NCBI RefSeq assembly: GCF_003711395.1
Contig: NZ_PJRJ01000001.1
Span: 62,001 to 126,000, forward strand
From: Acinetobacter sp. B51(2017)
GTDB taxonomy: Bacteria; Pseudomonadota; Gammaproteobacteria; Pseudomonadales; Moraxellaceae
DNA: 64,000 bases
Reading direction: 5' to 3'
Positions 7,268 through 16,026 of this stretch are shown in pieces; the first letter of the stretch is position 1, and each line of letters starts with the position of its first letter. Below the pieces are notes generated by a model that saw nothing but the letters and a program-made list of their open reading frames with translations, did not search any database and had not been told where the DNA came from. Position numbers and translations under genes: made by a program.

Positions 7268-7579
7268 ATGAGTTTAGCATTAGACCAAGATGGTCATTTG
7301 GTAGATTATACCCAGTGGAATGAAACTATAGCGCAAGAATTGGCGCACAGCCTTGAACTTGAGTTAACAGCATGGCACTTTGAGATACTGCATGCGGTAC
7401 GTGCTTTTTATCAACAATTTGGTCATTCGCCTGCAACACGCCCGTTGATTAAGTTTTTAATGAAAAGCGTGAGTCCTGAGATTGATAATGCAATGTTACA
7501 AGCTCGCTTTAATACTGGCTTAGTGGCACGACATTTAAGTCGTTTAGCAGGTGTTCCCAAACCTGCTAATTGTTTATAA
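7268..7579 (+). CDS. tusE: Sulfur relay protein TusE (DsrC-like)
   Basis: A 103-residue DsrC/TusE protein, last gene of tusDCBE. It accepts persulfide from TusD and delivers it to the tRNA thiolase MnmA. The diagnostic feature is the flexible C-terminal arm ending in PANCL, with the sulfur-carrying cysteine (Cys102) next to last. The middle FYQQFGHSPATRPLIKFL block is the conserved helix-turn-helix-like region of DsrC. It lies 12 bases after tusB. With no dsrAB genes nearby, a role in tRNA modification rather than sulfite reduction is the natural reading. Confidence 0.92.
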   Translation: MSLALDQDGHLVDYTQWNETIAQELAHSLELELTAWHFEILHAVRAFYQQFGHSPATRPLIKFLMKSVSPEIDNAMLQARFNTGLVARHLSRLAGVPKPANCL

Positions 7580-7585
7580 GTTTTA

Positions 7586-7605
7586 AGCCAATCTTTAGGT
7601 TGGCT
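7586..7605 (+). terminator. Weak hairpin after the tus operon
   Basis: AGCCAA and TTGGCT form a 6-bp stem with an 8-base loop, 6 bases after the tusE stop. A T-rich stretch (ACTTTGTTTTTG) follows a few bases later. This is a plausible but weak intrinsic terminator. Confidence 0.4.
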
Positions 7606-7678
7606 GATTACTTTGTTTTTGCTTTGGCTAGTTAACAACTGACCGACCGCAACACTGCTTTAATTTGACTTATGCCCA

Positions 7679-8194
7679 ATGACAATACAACAGCAAAGTT
7701 ATAAAACGCGTTATCCGCTTGGTGCCCATTTGGTGGTAAAACACTTAGGCTATTCGCATCATGGGATTTATGCTGGGCGTGGCCGTGTCATTCATTATTC
7801 AGGTTTTGCGCATTTATTTAAAAAGCACCCGATTGAAATCACCAGTTTGCAGCGTTTTAGTCGTGGCAAGACTATTCACATTCAATATTATCAACAACCT
7901 AAATATCAAGGTCGTAAAGTGGTACGGAGGATGCGCTCACGGATGCACGAAAATAATTACCATTTAATTATCAATAACTGTGAGCATCTGTGTACGTGGG
8001 CGATTACTGGGGTAGAAAGTAGTCCGCAAGTGGTGATGATGATGAATCGGCTAACCACCATTGGCTATATTAGCTCAATTTTAAGTTATATGAATGGGAT
8101 GTTGTTGACCATCACCACTACTTGCTTTGCCTTGGTTTTGTATATTAAGAAAAAACTTCGCGATAAAGCCAATTCAATCAACAGCTTAAAATAA
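7679..8194 (+). CDS. LRAT-domain (NlpC/P60-like) membrane-anchored protein
   Basis: A 171-residue protein with the LRAT fold, a permuted NlpC/P60 papain-like domain. The key residues are in place: a histidine in YSHHGIYAG (His28), a second in VIHYSG (His39) and the catalytic cysteine in INNCEHLCTW (Cys101). C-terminal residues ~128-155 form a hydrophobic segment followed by a Lys/Arg-rich tail, probably a membrane anchor. Known LRAT-type proteins act as acyltransferases or thiol hydrolases on lipids; the bacterial substrate is unknown. No signal peptide is seen, so the catalytic domain is probably cytoplasmic. It lies alone between the tus operon and a helicase relic. Confidence 0.75.
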   Translation: MTIQQQSYKTRYPLGAHLVVKHLGYSHHGIYAGRGRVIHYSGFAHLFKKHPIEITSLQRFSRGKTIHIQYYQQPKYQGRKVVRRMRSRMHENNYHLIINNCEHLCTWAITGVESSPQVVMMMNRLTTIGYISSILSYMNGMLLTITTTCFALVLYIKKKLRDKANSINSLK

Positions 8195-8199
8195 AAATA

Positions 8200-8222
8200 A
8201 AAAAAGCCCCACCGTGGTGGGG
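8200..8222 (-). terminator. Intrinsic terminator (leftward T tract)
   Basis: CCCCACC and GGTGGGG (8207-8213 / 8216-8222) form a strong stem. The T tract lies on the minus strand side (the + strand shows AAAAAAA before the stem), so it stops leftward transcription, perhaps read-through from glnS. It lies 5 bases after the LRAT gene. Confidence 0.6.
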
Positions 8223-8238
8223 TTACGAGAAAATTAAA

Positions 8239-8700
8239 ATGATATTTCATCTAAAATATGCGAGCTTTTCAGCCTCCTGTCAATCGGATCGTTTGCTTAT
8301 TTTTGGTTTTAACGACCAAAGTCGTAGCTGCTATTTGTTGCAATGGCAATTTTTGTGCGATTAAAACGCTTTTGCTGTGCTCTATGATGTTACCCTTTTT
8401 TCCCGCGCAAAGAGCTGTGATTGGCTTATCTACAGGTCAGCATGCCTGCCTTGTACCCGCAAGGAGCGGCAAAACAGTCATTTTAACTGAGCAGATTTAT
8501 CAAGCCTTGCAACAAGGCATAGCGCCAGCACAGATGCTTTGCTTAACCTTTTTGCTGCGTTAAATATGAGCGATCAGATTAAATAGCGTTTAGAGCAACT
8601 GCCACAGAACTTGTTTATTGGTAAGTTATGTTTTATTGCCAGACTACAACATCAGTCCATTTTTAGCCGACAGTCACGTTTTAAAGCCATATAAAAAGCC
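8239..8700 (+). pseudogene. Frameshifted remnant of a UvrD/Rep-like helicase gene
   Basis: Fragments of one superfamily-1 helicase are spread over different frames. Frame from 8239: MIFHLKYASFSAS up to a stop after LLQWQFLCD. Frame from ~8360: PAQRAVIGLSTGQHACLVP, then a damaged Walker A (ARSGKT instead of AGAGSGKT) and LTEQIYQALQQGIAPAQML, with CLTF as motif Ia. The next frame has AALNMSDQIK, a TAG, then RLEQLPQNLFIG, which fits the region after motif Ia of UvrD proteins. From about 8629 a further frame reads LPDYNISPFLADSHVL. Frameshifts, an in-frame stop and a short deletion in the P-loop show a dead, truncated gene; the catalytic C-terminal two thirds are missing. The 306-bp open stretch at 8258-8563 is part of this relic. 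Confidence 0.65.
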
Positions 8701-8719
8701 CAACCGAAGTTGAGCTTTT
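8694..8719 (-). terminator. Terminator downstream of glnS
   Basis: AAAAGCCCAAC / GTTGAGCTTTT with a CGAA (TTCG on the minus strand) loop and one mismatch. Read leftward it ends in a T-rich stretch. It lies about 65 bases past the glnS stop codon and is nearly symmetrical, so it may work both ways. Confidence 0.6.
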
Positions 8720-8782
8720 AAAGCTATTACTCAAGTTTAACTTAAGTAACTGCATTTGGACAAAATAAGGCTATGTCTTAGA

Positions 8783-10495
8783 TTATTTCGCCGGTTTAAA
8801 GCTGTCTTTTAAATCCAAAATACGGTTAAACACCGGCTTTTCGCTGCTGTGATCGTGTTGATCAGCTACAAAGTAACCTTCACGTTCAAATTGGAAACGA
8901 TCTTCAGGCTGTGCTGTTGCTAGTGCAGGCTCAACAATCGCCTCAACCACTTTAAGTGATTCAGGGTTTAAGTTGGCAAGGAAATCATCACCCACTTCAG
9001 GATCAGCTTCTGTAAATAGACGGTCATAAATGCGCACTTCAGCTTTAACGCCTTTGCTTGCAGATACCCAGTGAATCACACCTTTCACCTTACGACCTTC
9101 AGGGTTTTTACCTAAAGTTTCCGGATCGATCGAACATTTCAGCTCAACCACTTCGCCGTTTGCATCTTTAATCACTTCATCACATTTAATCACATACGCG
9201 TGACGTAAACGTACTTCACCACCCGGAATTAAACGCTTAAAGCCTTTTGGTGCCACTTCTTCGAAGTCTTTACGATCAATAAAGATTTCTTGGGTCAGTG
9301 GAATGATACGTTCGCCCATATCCACGTTTGGATGACGTGAATGGCTTAAGTCCATGTCCGCAGGCAAGTTGGTGAGCGTCACTTTAAGTGGATTTAATAC
9401 CGCCATACCACGCGCCGCAGTATTTTCTAAAGATTGACGAATACAGAATTCAAGCATCGCTACATCAACAATACTGCCATCGACTTTAGTGACACCCACA
9501 CGCTTACAGAAATCACGTAAACCTTCAGGCGTGAAACCACGGCGACGCATACCCACAACCGTTGGCATACGTGGGTCATCCCACCCTTGTACAAAACCAC
9601 CTTCCACTAAACGACGTAATTTACGTTTAGAGGTAATAGTATAATCCACATTTAAGCGGCTTGATTCGTACTGACGTGGTACTGATGGTGATTGTACTTT
9701 TGCCACAACCCAGTCATAGAATGGACGGTGATCGACAAATTCAAGTGTACATAATGAATGGGTAATACCTTCAATCGCATCAGATAATGGATGCGCATAG
9801 TCATACATTGGGTAGATTTTCCAAGTATCGCCAGTTTGGTGATGCTCGGAGTGCAAAATACGGTACATAATTGGGTCACGCATATGTACGTTTGGTGACG
9901 TCATGTCAATTTTAGCACGTAGTACCGCTTGACCTTCTGCATATTCACCGCTGCGCATTTTTTCAAAACGCTCAAGGTTTTCTTCAACAGTCGCATCGCG
10001 TTGTGGTGAGTTTTTACCTAGCTCAATAAAGTTACCGCGGTTTAACTTAATTTCTTCTGGGCTTTGTAAGTCCACATACGCATCGCCTTGTTTGATCAGT
10101 TGCACAGCCCATGTATAAAGCTGATCAAAATAGCTTGATGCATAACGCGGTTCGCCATCCCATTCAAAGCCTAACCATTTTACGTCGTTGGCAATCCCAT
10201 CTACATATTCTTGTTCTTCAGCATCTGGGTTGGTATCGTCAAAACGTAAGTTACATGCACCACCAAATTCTTCGGCAATACCAAAGTTTAGGCAGATCGC
10301 TTTCACGTGACCAATGTGTAAGTAACCGTTTGGCTCAGGCGGAAAACGCGTCACAACTTTTTGCGTACGACCCTCGGCTAAGTCATCTGTAATCACTTGA
10401 CGAACAAAGTCTAAGCCTGGCTGTTGTTCTTGCTGCGCAGCATCGACTGAGGCATTAGTATTTGGCAGAGACGCAACAACATCATTTGGCTTCAT
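8783..10495 (-). CDS. glnS: Glutaminyl-tRNA synthetase
   Basis: A 570-residue class I aminoacyl-tRNA synthetase that charges tRNA-Gln with glutamine using ATP. The ATP-binding HIGH signature lies at residues ~60-63 ([13 protein letters not shown]) and the KMSKS-equivalent in [30 protein letters not shown] is a GlnS/GltX family hallmark. The C-terminal half (from ~345) is the two-barrel anticodon-binding region. An extra ~20 polar residues precede the family's usual start (LDFVRQVI). The gene stands alone with a terminator downstream. Length compares well with the E. coli enzyme (554 residues). Confidence 0.97.
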   Translation of the reverse strand: MKPNDVVASLPNTNASVDAAQQEQQPGLDFVRQVITDDLAEGRTQKVVTRFPPEPNGYLHIGHVKAICLNFGIAEEFGGACNLRFDDTNPDAEEQEYVDGIANDVKWLGFEWDGEPRYASSYFDQLYTWAVQLIKQGDAYVDLQSPEEIKLNRGNFIELGKNSPQRDATVEENLERFEKMRSGEYAEGQAVLRAKIDMTSPNVHMRDPIMYRILHSEHHQTGDTWKIYPMYDYAHPLSDAIEGITHSLCTLEFVDHRPFYDWVVAKVQSPSVPRQYESSRLNVDYTITSKRKLRRLVEGGFVQGWDDPRMPTVVGMRRRGFTPEGLRDFCKRVGVTKVDGSIVDVAMLEFCIRQSLENTAARGMAVLNPLKVTLTNLPADMDLSHSRHPNVDMGERIIPLTQEIFIDRKDFEEVAPKGFKRLIPGGEVRLRHAYVIKCDEVIKDANGEVVELKCSIDPETLGKNPEGRKVKGVIHWVSASKGVKAEVRIYDRLFTEADPEVGDDFLANLNPESLKVVEAIVEPALATAQPEDRFQFEREGYFVADQHDHSSEKPVFNRILDLKDSFKPAK

Positions 10496-10663
10496 AACAG
10501 TAAAATCACTTCTAAAATAAAAAATTAGGATAATTAAAACGCGTTTTTAAGTTTTTCACAAAGAAAATCACGTTTTTTGCTTGCTATGTAGTTTACAGTT
10601 TGCTTATGCTTCTCTCAACCAAAAAACCCATGGCTTTAGTGTCCATGTTTAGGAGATGACCCA

Positions 10664-11173
10664 ATGAGTTTTCCTCAAGTTGAATTAAACACCAATAAAG
10701 GCCGTGTTGTTCTTGAACTTAACACAGAAAAAGCACCAAAAACTGCTGAAAACTTCTTACAGTATGTACGTGACGGTTTTTATGACGGCGTAATTTTCCA
10801 CCGTGTGATTGATGGTTTCATGGTCCAAGGCGGCGGCATGGACGAAAACTTCAAAGAAAAATCAACACGCGACGCGATTGAAAACGAAGCGGACAACGGC
10901 TTAAGCAACGACATCGGTACGATTGCAATGGCGCGTACGCAAGCACCTCATTCTGCTTCTGCACAGTTCTTCATCAACGTATCGAACAATACATTCTTAA
11001 ACCACACTGGCAAAACTGCACAAGGTTGGGGTTATGCTGTATTTGGTAAAGTGGTTGAAGGTATGGACGTGGTTAACGAAATTAAAGGCGTTCGTACAGG
11101 TAACCGTGGCTACCACGCTGACGTGCCACTTGAAAACGTGGTAATTGAATCTGCAAAAATCATTTCTGAATAA
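10664..11173 (+). CDS. ppiB: Cyclophilin-type peptidyl-prolyl cis-trans isomerase B
   Basis: A 169-residue cyclophilin that speeds cis-trans isomerisation of proline peptide bonds. There is no signal peptide, so it is the cytoplasmic PpiB rather than the periplasmic PpiA. Family motifs are clear: [16 protein letters not shown] (active-site Arg), the [18 protein letters not shown] block, and the [15 protein letters not shown] strand. The start ATG follows TAGGAGATGACCCA, a strong ribosome-binding site. It is transcribed away from glnS and followed by a palindromic intergenic repeat before lpxH. Confidence 0.97.
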   Translation: MSFPQVELNTNKGRVVLELNTEKAPKTAENFLQYVRDGFYDGVIFHRVIDGFMVQGGGMDENFKEKSTRDAIENEADNGLSNDIGTIAMARTQAPHSASAQFFINVSNNTFLNHTGKTAQGWGYAVFGKVVEGMDVVNEIKGVRTGNRGYHADVPLENVVIESAKIISE

Positions 11174-11246
11174 GAATCCCTCCCGACCTCCCTTTATCAA
11201 AGGGAGGAGAAGTCCCTCTTTTATAAAGAGGGATTTAGGGAGATTT
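11174..11246. repeat. Palindromic intergenic repeat with two hairpins
   Basis: Two perfect 9-bp hairpins sit side by side: CCTCCCTTT-atc-AAAGGGAGG (11187-11207) and TCCCTCTTT-tat-AAAGAGGGA (11213-11233). The ends (GAATCCCTCCC and GGGATTTAGGGAGATTT) are roughly inverted to each other, so the whole 73-bp unit is an imperfect palindrome. This resembles the short REP/MITE-like elements scattered between genes in Acinetobacter. It fills the gap between ppiB and lpxH almost exactly. Confidence 0.65.
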
Positions 11247-11259
11247 CAAGGAATCGATT

Positions 11260-11973
11260 GTGACCTACTTGTTTATCGCTGATTTACATTTGTCACCTGA
11301 ACACCCTCGATTGATTCGAGGGTTTTTGGCTTTATTGGACAAGTATCAAGATCAACATACCCAATTGTATATTTTAGGCGATTGGTTTAATGCGTGGATT
11401 GGCGATGACAATCCTGCACCATGGCTTAATGAAATTGTTACTGCCTTAGAAAAATTCCATCAACAAGGCAATCAAATCTACTTCTTAGTGGGCAATCGTG
11501 ATTTTGCTTTGGGACAAAAGTTTCTGGATCAGTTTCATGGCATTTTGTTAAGCGACATTCATCATATTCAAGTGAATAAGCAACGGATTCGTTTAGAACA
11601 CGGCGATGGTTTATGTACCGATGATGTGTCCTATCAACGCTTTAAAAAAATTATCCGCAATCCAATTTTACTTAGGCTATTAAAAGCCACGCCTTTAAGT
11701 TTTAGGCAAAAATTGGCCAATGGTTTTCGCAAAAAAAGTCAGCAAGCCAATCAAGTGAAAAGCTATAGCGTCATGGATGTAAATCAACATGCCGTAATAG
11801 AGGCTCTAAAAGAGGTTGACCTGCTCATTCATGGCCATACCCACCGCCCGAATATTCATGATGTAGAGGGTAAACCGCGTATTGTACTCGGTGATTGGCG
11901 TGAAAACAGCGCGCAAGTTTTGGTCATCCATGACACCAAGTCAGACTGGCAACTCTCAGAATTTAAATACTAA
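11260..11973 (+). CDS. lpxH: UDP-2,3-diacylglucosamine diphosphatase LpxH
   Basis: A 237-residue calcineurin-like metallophosphoesterase that cleaves UDP-2,3-diacylglucosamine to lipid X and UMP, the fourth step of lipid A synthesis, at the inner face of the inner membrane. The dimetal motifs are present: IADLHL (Asp8, His10), LGDWFN, VGNRDF, EHGDG and HGHTHRPNIH. The start is a GTG at 11260 with an AAGGA ribosome-binding site 7 bases upstream. Length matches E. coli LpxH (240). It lies far from the lpxD-fabZ-lpxA cluster later in this window. Confidence 0.95.
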   Translation: MTYLFIADLHLSPEHPRLIRGFLALLDKYQDQHTQLYILGDWFNAWIGDDNPAPWLNEIVTALEKFHQQGNQIYFLVGNRDFALGQKFLDQFHGILLSDIHHIQVNKQRIRLEHGDGLCTDDVSYQRFKKIIRNPILLRLLKATPLSFRQKLANGFRKKSQQANQVKSYSVMDVNQHAVIEALKEVDLLIHGHTHRPNIHDVEGKPRIVLGDWRENSAQVLVIHDTKSDWQLSEFKY

Positions 11974-12000
11974 AAAAGCCTAACAGTGTAGGCTTTTTTA
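11972..12000. terminator. Bidirectional terminator between lpxH and the aldolase gene
   Basis: AAAAAAGCCTA and TAGGCTTTTTT form a long stem with A and T tracts on both sides, between two convergent genes. Confidence 0.85.
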
Positions 12001-12005
12001 GGCTG

Positions 12006-12800
12006 TTAATAGCCAGCTTCAATTTTAGGCCGATTGGTATCCGTTTTATATTGCGCCAACAAATCGCGTAAAGAATTCATCAACACACTGGTATCTACAC
12101 CCACAGCCACAAACTCTGTACCTAAATCTAAGTATTGCTGCGTAACGTCATGCGTGGTCGATAAAATCCCTGCTGCTTTGCCTGCGGCACGAATCCTTTG
12201 AATGGCATCTACCACGGCTTTTTGCACTTCAGGATGATTTGGATTGCCTTCATAGCCCATGGTGGCAGATAAATCTACTGCACCAATAAAGATACCATCA
12301 ATACCATCCACCTTTAAAATGGCATCTAAATTTTCTAAACCTGCTACGGATTCAATTTGAATCAGCAAACAGATATTTTCATGTGCTGTGGCATAATAAT
12401 TTGCAATGCTGTTCCAACGGGTGGCACGCGCCAGTGCTGCCCCTACCCCACGAATGCCATGTGGTGGATAGCGCACCGCTTTGACCATAAGTTCTGCTTG
12501 TTCTACTGTTTCAATCATAGGAATGAGTAAAGTTTGCGCACCAATATCTAATAATTGCTTAATTAGCTGGACGCTACCAATCGGTGGGCGTACCACGGCT
12601 TGTGACGGATAAGCCGCAATGCTTTGTAGCTGTGCTAATGTAGTTCTTAAATCGCTTGGCGCATGTTCGCCATCAATCAGTAACCAATCATAACCGGCAT
12701 TAGCGGCAATTTCGGTACCATAAGCATCGGCTAGCCCTACCCATAAGCCAATTTGTTGCTGAGTTTTAAGTCGCTGTTTAAAATGGTTTTCAAATGTCAT
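12006..12800 (-). CDS. HpcH/HpaI family class II aldolase
   Basis: A 264-residue pyruvate-type aldolase of the HpaI family (4-hydroxy-2-oxoheptanedioate aldolase or a sugar-acid relative such as 2-keto-3-deoxy-L-rhamnonate aldolase). Motifs: DWLLIDGEHAPSD, VRPPIGS, TLLIPMIETVEQAE, and metal-binding IQIESVAGLENLD followed by GIFIGAVDLSATMG. These enzymes reversibly cleave hydroxy-oxo acids to pyruvate plus an aldehyde using a divalent metal. No hpa catabolic genes are nearby, so the substrate cannot be told from context. The gene stands alone, divergent from nfsB. Confidence 0.88.
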   Translation of the reverse strand: MTFENHFKQRLKTQQQIGLWVGLADAYGTEIAANAGYDWLLIDGEHAPSDLRTTLAQLQSIAAYPSQAVVRPPIGSVQLIKQLLDIGAQTLLIPMIETVEQAELMVKAVRYPPHGIRGVGAALARATRWNSIANYYATAHENICLLIQIESVAGLENLDAILKVDGIDGIFIGAVDLSATMGYEGNPNHPEVQKAVVDAIQRIRAAGKAAGILSTTHDVTQQYLDLGTEFVAVGVDTSVLMNSLRDLLAQYKTDTNRPKIEAGY

Positions 12801-12959
12801 GGTGATGTTCTTCGCATGGGACTGTTATTATTAATACGCCTTTTTGGGCTATTTACCAAGATTGAAAAACACTGATCTTATTCAATAAAACACTAAATAT
12901 ATGCGCCAAAACATGAATTTTATCCTAAAATAAGATAGAAATAATCTTGGACACCCCTC

Positions 12960-13613
12960 ATGGATTTACTCAAAGTTTTACAAAGTCGTTACACCACTAA
13001 GGCCTATGATGCCAATAAGAAAATTCCCACCGAGCAATTTAATCAACTATTAGAAATTTTACGTTTGGCGCCCTCGTCGATTAATATTCAACCGTGGCAT
13101 TTTTTTGTGGCCGATCATGCTGATGCTAAAGCACGTATTGCTAAAGCTTTAGTCGGTAAATATGCTTATAACGCACCTAAGGTGTTAGATTCATCGCATA
13201 CCATTTTGTTTTGCACCAAAGCCGATATTGATGCTGAACATTTAGAGCAATTATTACAACAAGATGATCAAAGTGGCCGTTTTAAAGATGAGCAAGCCAA
13301 ACAAGGTCAAAAGGACACGCGCACAGGTTATATTGATTATTACCGCAACGAAAAAGGCGATATTGGACGCTGGGCAGAAAATCAAACCTTTATTGCTTTG
13401 GGTCAAATGCTGCTTGCAGCAGGCATTGAACAGATTGATGCCACCCCGATTGGTGGTTTTGATGAAGAAATCCTTAGCCAAGAGCTAGAATTAAAACAAT
13501 TGGGACTGATTCCATCGGTGTTACTCACCTTAGGTTATCGTAGCGACAATGACTTTAATGCCAAGCTACCAAAATCACGTTTAGCCGCAGAGCAAATTTT
13601 TACTCATCTTTAA
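12960..13613 (+). CDS. nfsB: Oxygen-insensitive NAD(P)H nitroreductase / dihydropteridine reductase (NfsB-like)
   Basis: A 217-residue FMN-dependent nitroreductase, the same length as E. coli NfsB. The family pattern is clear: an RYTTKAYD N-terminus (FMN phosphate contact), LAPSSINIQPWHFFV, then WAENQTFIALGQMLLAAG and ATPIGGFD. It reduces nitroaromatics and quinones by two electrons with NAD(P)H in the cytoplasm. Its natural substrate in Acinetobacter is not shown by the sequence. It is divergent from the HpaI-type aldolase, with 159 bases between them for both promoters. Confidence 0.92.
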   Translation: MDLLKVLQSRYTTKAYDANKKIPTEQFNQLLEILRLAPSSINIQPWHFFVADHADAKARIAKALVGKYAYNAPKVLDSSHTILFCTKADIDAEHLEQLLQQDDQSGRFKDEQAKQGQKDTRTGYIDYYRNEKGDIGRWAENQTFIALGQMLLAAGIEQIDATPIGGFDEEILSQELELKQLGLIPSVLLTLGYRSDNDFNAKLPKSRLAAEQIFTHL

Positions 13614-13648
13614 GTCAAAGTGCATTCAGCTGATAAATTGTTACAACT

Positions 13649-13668
13649 TGGGCAAGTGAACTTGCCCA
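13649..13668 (+). terminator. Hairpin after nfsB
   Basis: TGGGCAAGT-ga-ACTTGCCCA is a perfect 9-bp stem 36 bases past the nfsB stop. It is followed only by TTGAT, not a T tract, so it may be a weak terminator or an mRNA end-stabilising hairpin. Confidence 0.45.
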
Positions 13669-13741
13669 TTGATCGGCAATGTCTTATTTTTTTCACAAAA
13701 ATCGAGTATATTTTACACAAAATAACAACGGTAGAATAACT

Positions 13742-13972
13742 ATGTCGATTATTGCACCTTTACCGGTTAAGTTTGAATGTGGCAATTGCCATCAAATTTA
13801 TATGCATCTTGAACAAGGTGGGGGCTTATATCAATATCCTTGCTGCCCACAATGTGCCGCTCAAGGGCGTTTATTGGGCAGTGCCGAAGTGATTGATCTT
13901 ATCGTACATCCTGTTTTGGTGGCCAAAAGTTATCTGCATGCTACATTGCAAATGCTAGGCAAAACACACTAA
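13742..13972 (+). CDS. Small zinc-ribbon protein of unknown function
   Basis: A 76-residue protein with two cysteine pairs, CGNCH near residue 14 and PCCPQC near residue 35, the layout of a small zinc ribbon. The frame extends upstream to an ATG at 13679, but the ATG at 13742 is preferred: it follows GGTAGAATAAC and the residues before it look like AT-rich non-coding sequence. The C-terminal half is a hydrophobic helix. The gene's 3' end overlaps the convergent EamA transporter gene by 32 bases. No function can be assigned; zinc ribbons of this size often bind nucleic acid or proteins. Confidence 0.65.
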   Translation: MSIIAPLPVKFECGNCHQIYMHLEQGGGLYQYPCCPQCAAQGRLLGSAEVIDLIVHPVLVAKSYLHATLQMLGKTH

Positions 13973-14789
13973 TTAAGGCCAAACTCAAGCCAAGGACTGA
14001 ACTTGGTTTGAGTTGTTCTTTAAACAGCCATACCCCAGCCACAACACCCAACACCACCACCAAGATATTCATACCTGCAAAAACCACAGCAGGGCTGTCT
14101 TTGAGCAGCATATGTGCTTTGACATATAAAGCTATATTGGCAAAGTTTAAAGCGCCTAAAATTAAACCCGCGATGATATTTTTAGCACTGCCCAGACTTT
14201 TTTCTTTGAGAGCAATAAAACTTAACGATAAAACAAAAGCACATATAAACATCAGGTTTAATGCCACGGCAAATTGCACACCTAAACCTGTAGTGTATTT
14301 GAGTAATACATCAATTAAAGCATACCCCATCCACACCAACAGCAAATATAGCCCGCCTTTGGACTGTGTTTGCGCTGTGCCCCGATGCGAATATAAAATC
14401 AATGCTATCGCACTTAAGCCCAAGCCAATCCCTAACAGCTTTAAAAGATTAAAACTCTCATTAAAAATAAAATAAGCTGCAGTTAAAGATAAAATCACCG
14501 ACAAACGCTGCGCAATTTCAGTTTTTAAAATCCCCGCATGGGTTAAAGCTTTAGCTAAGCATAAAAAAATACTCGGTAGTGCCACCCCTAAGGCAATCAC
14601 CAGCCACCATGGCGTATCTTGTATTGAAATTTGACTCAAGTCTGGCTGAAACCATAACCAACATAGGAGACTAGCAGCTAAATAATTCCAGCTAATCATG
14701 TGCAGCGGTTGATAGCCTTTTAATTTGGCAATTTTTAATAAGATTGAGACTAAAACACTGCATAGTGCAGCAGAAAAAATAAAGCCCAT
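13941..14789 (-). CDS. EamA/DMT-superfamily membrane transporter
   Basis: A 282-residue inner-membrane protein with about ten hydrophobic helices in two similar halves, as in the EamA (RhaT-like) drug/metabolite transporters. The first helix includes CSVLVSILLKIAK, and the second half repeats it at YLLLVWMGYALIDVLLKY. Substrates in this family range from amino acids to nucleosides and quaternary ammonium compounds and cannot be predicted here. It lies downstream of fba in the same direction but is separated by a strong terminator, so it probably has its own promoter. Confidence 0.85.
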   Translation of the reverse strand: MGFIFSAALCSVLVSILLKIAKLKGYQPLHMISWNYLAASLLCWLWFQPDLSQISIQDTPWWLVIALGVALPSIFLCLAKALTHAGILKTEIAQRLSVILSLTAAYFIFNESFNLLKLLGIGLGLSAIALILYSHRGTAQTQSKGGLYLLLVWMGYALIDVLLKYTTGLGVQFAVALNLMFICAFVLSLSFIALKEKSLGSAKNIIAGLILGALNFANIALYVKAHMLLKDSPAVVFAGMNILVVVLGVVAGVWLFKEQLKPSSVLGLSLALISVFCLAFAM

Positions 14790-14813
14790 GGGTGTTATCG
14801 CGTCCTCATTGCC

Positions 14814-14845
14814 AAAAAAAAGCCCACGTAGTGTGGGCTTTTTCT
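14814..14845 (-). terminator. Terminator of fba
   Basis: AGCCCAC (14821-14827) and GTGGGCT (14833-14839) with flanking A and T tracts form a strong intrinsic terminator, 26 bases past the fba stop. Confidence 0.85.
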
Positions 14846-14865
14846 ACAAGATAATCTATGGCAAA

Positions 14866-15906
14866 TTATTTACCGTAGAAACCCACCATTTTCTCTAAAG
14901 AAATTGGACGGATCTTGTCTGCATTACCAGCAGTACCAAATGCTTCGTAACGATCTACACAGATTTGTTTCATTGCATCAACAGTTGCTGCAAAGAATTT
15001 ACGTGGATCGAATTCGCTTGGTTTTTCAGCCATCATACGACGCATTGCACCCGTAGATGCTAAACGTAAGTCGGTATCAATGTTGATTTTACGTACACCA
15101 TGTTTGATTGCATCAACCAACTGTTCAACAGGTACACCGTAAGTTTCGCCGATGTTACCGCCGTATTCGTTGATCACAGCCAACCATTCTTGTGGTACAG
15201 AGCTTGAACCATGCATGACAAGATGCGTATTTGGCAATGCCGCATGAATTTCTTTAATACGGTCAATCGCTAAGATATCACCTGTAGGTGGACGCGTGAA
15301 TTTGTAAGCACCGTGTGAAGTACCCACTGCAATCGCTAAAGCATCGACATTGGTGTCTTTCACGAATTGAGTCGCTTCTTCTACAGAAGTTAACAGTTGA
15401 GAATGATCAAGAACGCCTTCAGCGCCTACGCCATCTTCTTCACCCGCCATACCTGTTTCTAAGCTACCTAAACAACCGATTTCGCCTTCTACAGAAACGC
15501 CACATGCATGTGCCATAGCTACAGTTTGACGTGTTACGTCAACGTTGTATTCGTATGACGTTGGTGTTTTACCGTCTGCAGCCAAAGAACCATCCATCAT
15601 GACAGATGAGAAGCCCAATTGAATTGAACGTTGGCACACATCAGGGCTAGTACCGTGATCTTGGTGCATTACCACAGGAATATGTGGCCATTCTTCAATT
15701 GCCGCTAAAATTAAGTGACGTAAGAATGGAGCGCCTGCATATTTACGCGCACCCGCAGATGCTTGTACGATCACAGGTGAGTTGGTTTGATCAGCTGCAA
15801 GCATGATCGCACGCATTTGTTCTAAGTTGTTTACGTTAAACGCTGGTACGCCGTAAGCATGTTCGCCGGCGTGATCCAAGAGCTGGCGCAATGAAATAAG
15901 CGCCAT
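14866..15906 (-). CDS. fba: Fructose-1,6-bisphosphate aldolase, class II
   Basis: A 346-residue zinc-dependent aldolase, cleaving fructose-1,6-bisphosphate to glyceraldehyde-3-phosphate and dihydroxyacetone phosphate. Metal and substrate motifs are present: [14 protein letters not shown] (Asp and His), [14 protein letters not shown] (Glu), [11 protein letters not shown] and [13 protein letters not shown]. The pattern fits the long class II subtype often annotated Calvin-cycle type. Acinetobacter lacks a complete Embden-Meyerhof route, so the enzyme acts mainly in gluconeogenesis. It lies near pgk in the same direction, with a lipoprotein gene between and terminators on each side. Confidence 0.96.
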   Translation of the reverse strand: MALISLRQLLDHAGEHAYGVPAFNVNNLEQMRAIMLAADQTNSPVIVQASAGARKYAGAPFLRHLILAAIEEWPHIPVVMHQDHGTSPDVCQRSIQLGFSSVMMDGSLAADGKTPTSYEYNVDVTRQTVAMAHACGVSVEGEIGCLGSLETGMAGEEDGVGAEGVLDHSQLLTSVEEATQFVKDTNVDALAIAVGTSHGAYKFTRPPTGDILAIDRIKEIHAALPNTHLVMHGSSSVPQEWLAVINEYGGNIGETYGVPVEQLVDAIKHGVRKINIDTDLRLASTGAMRRMMAEKPSEFDPRKFFAATVDAMKQICVDRYEAFGTAGNADKIRPISLEKMVGFYGK

Positions 15907-15984
15907 AATATCCTCCCAGGTAATGCGGCATATTCTACATGGTCAAGCCATCTAATTCAGCAATAAAAAACACTATTTCATAAA

Positions 15985-16014
15985 AAATCCCCGCAATTGC
16001 GAGGAGTTTTTTCG
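15985..16014 (-). terminator. Terminator of the small lipoprotein gene
   Basis: Read leftward, a CTCCTCGC / GCGGGGAT-type stem with an AATT loop is followed by a T tract. It starts about 15 bases past the lipoprotein stop. Confidence 0.8.
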
Positions 16015-16026
16015 ATATCTAGCCGC

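Noticed and set aside
8258..8563. A 101-residue open frame read as an intact gene
   Set aside because: Its parts match a helicase only when joined with fragments in other frames, and its P-loop is damaged. It is part of a pseudogene.
14008..14475. A 155-residue open frame on the + strand
   Set aside because: It is antisense to the EamA transporter gene and has low-complexity Lys/Thr/Pro content with no family pattern.
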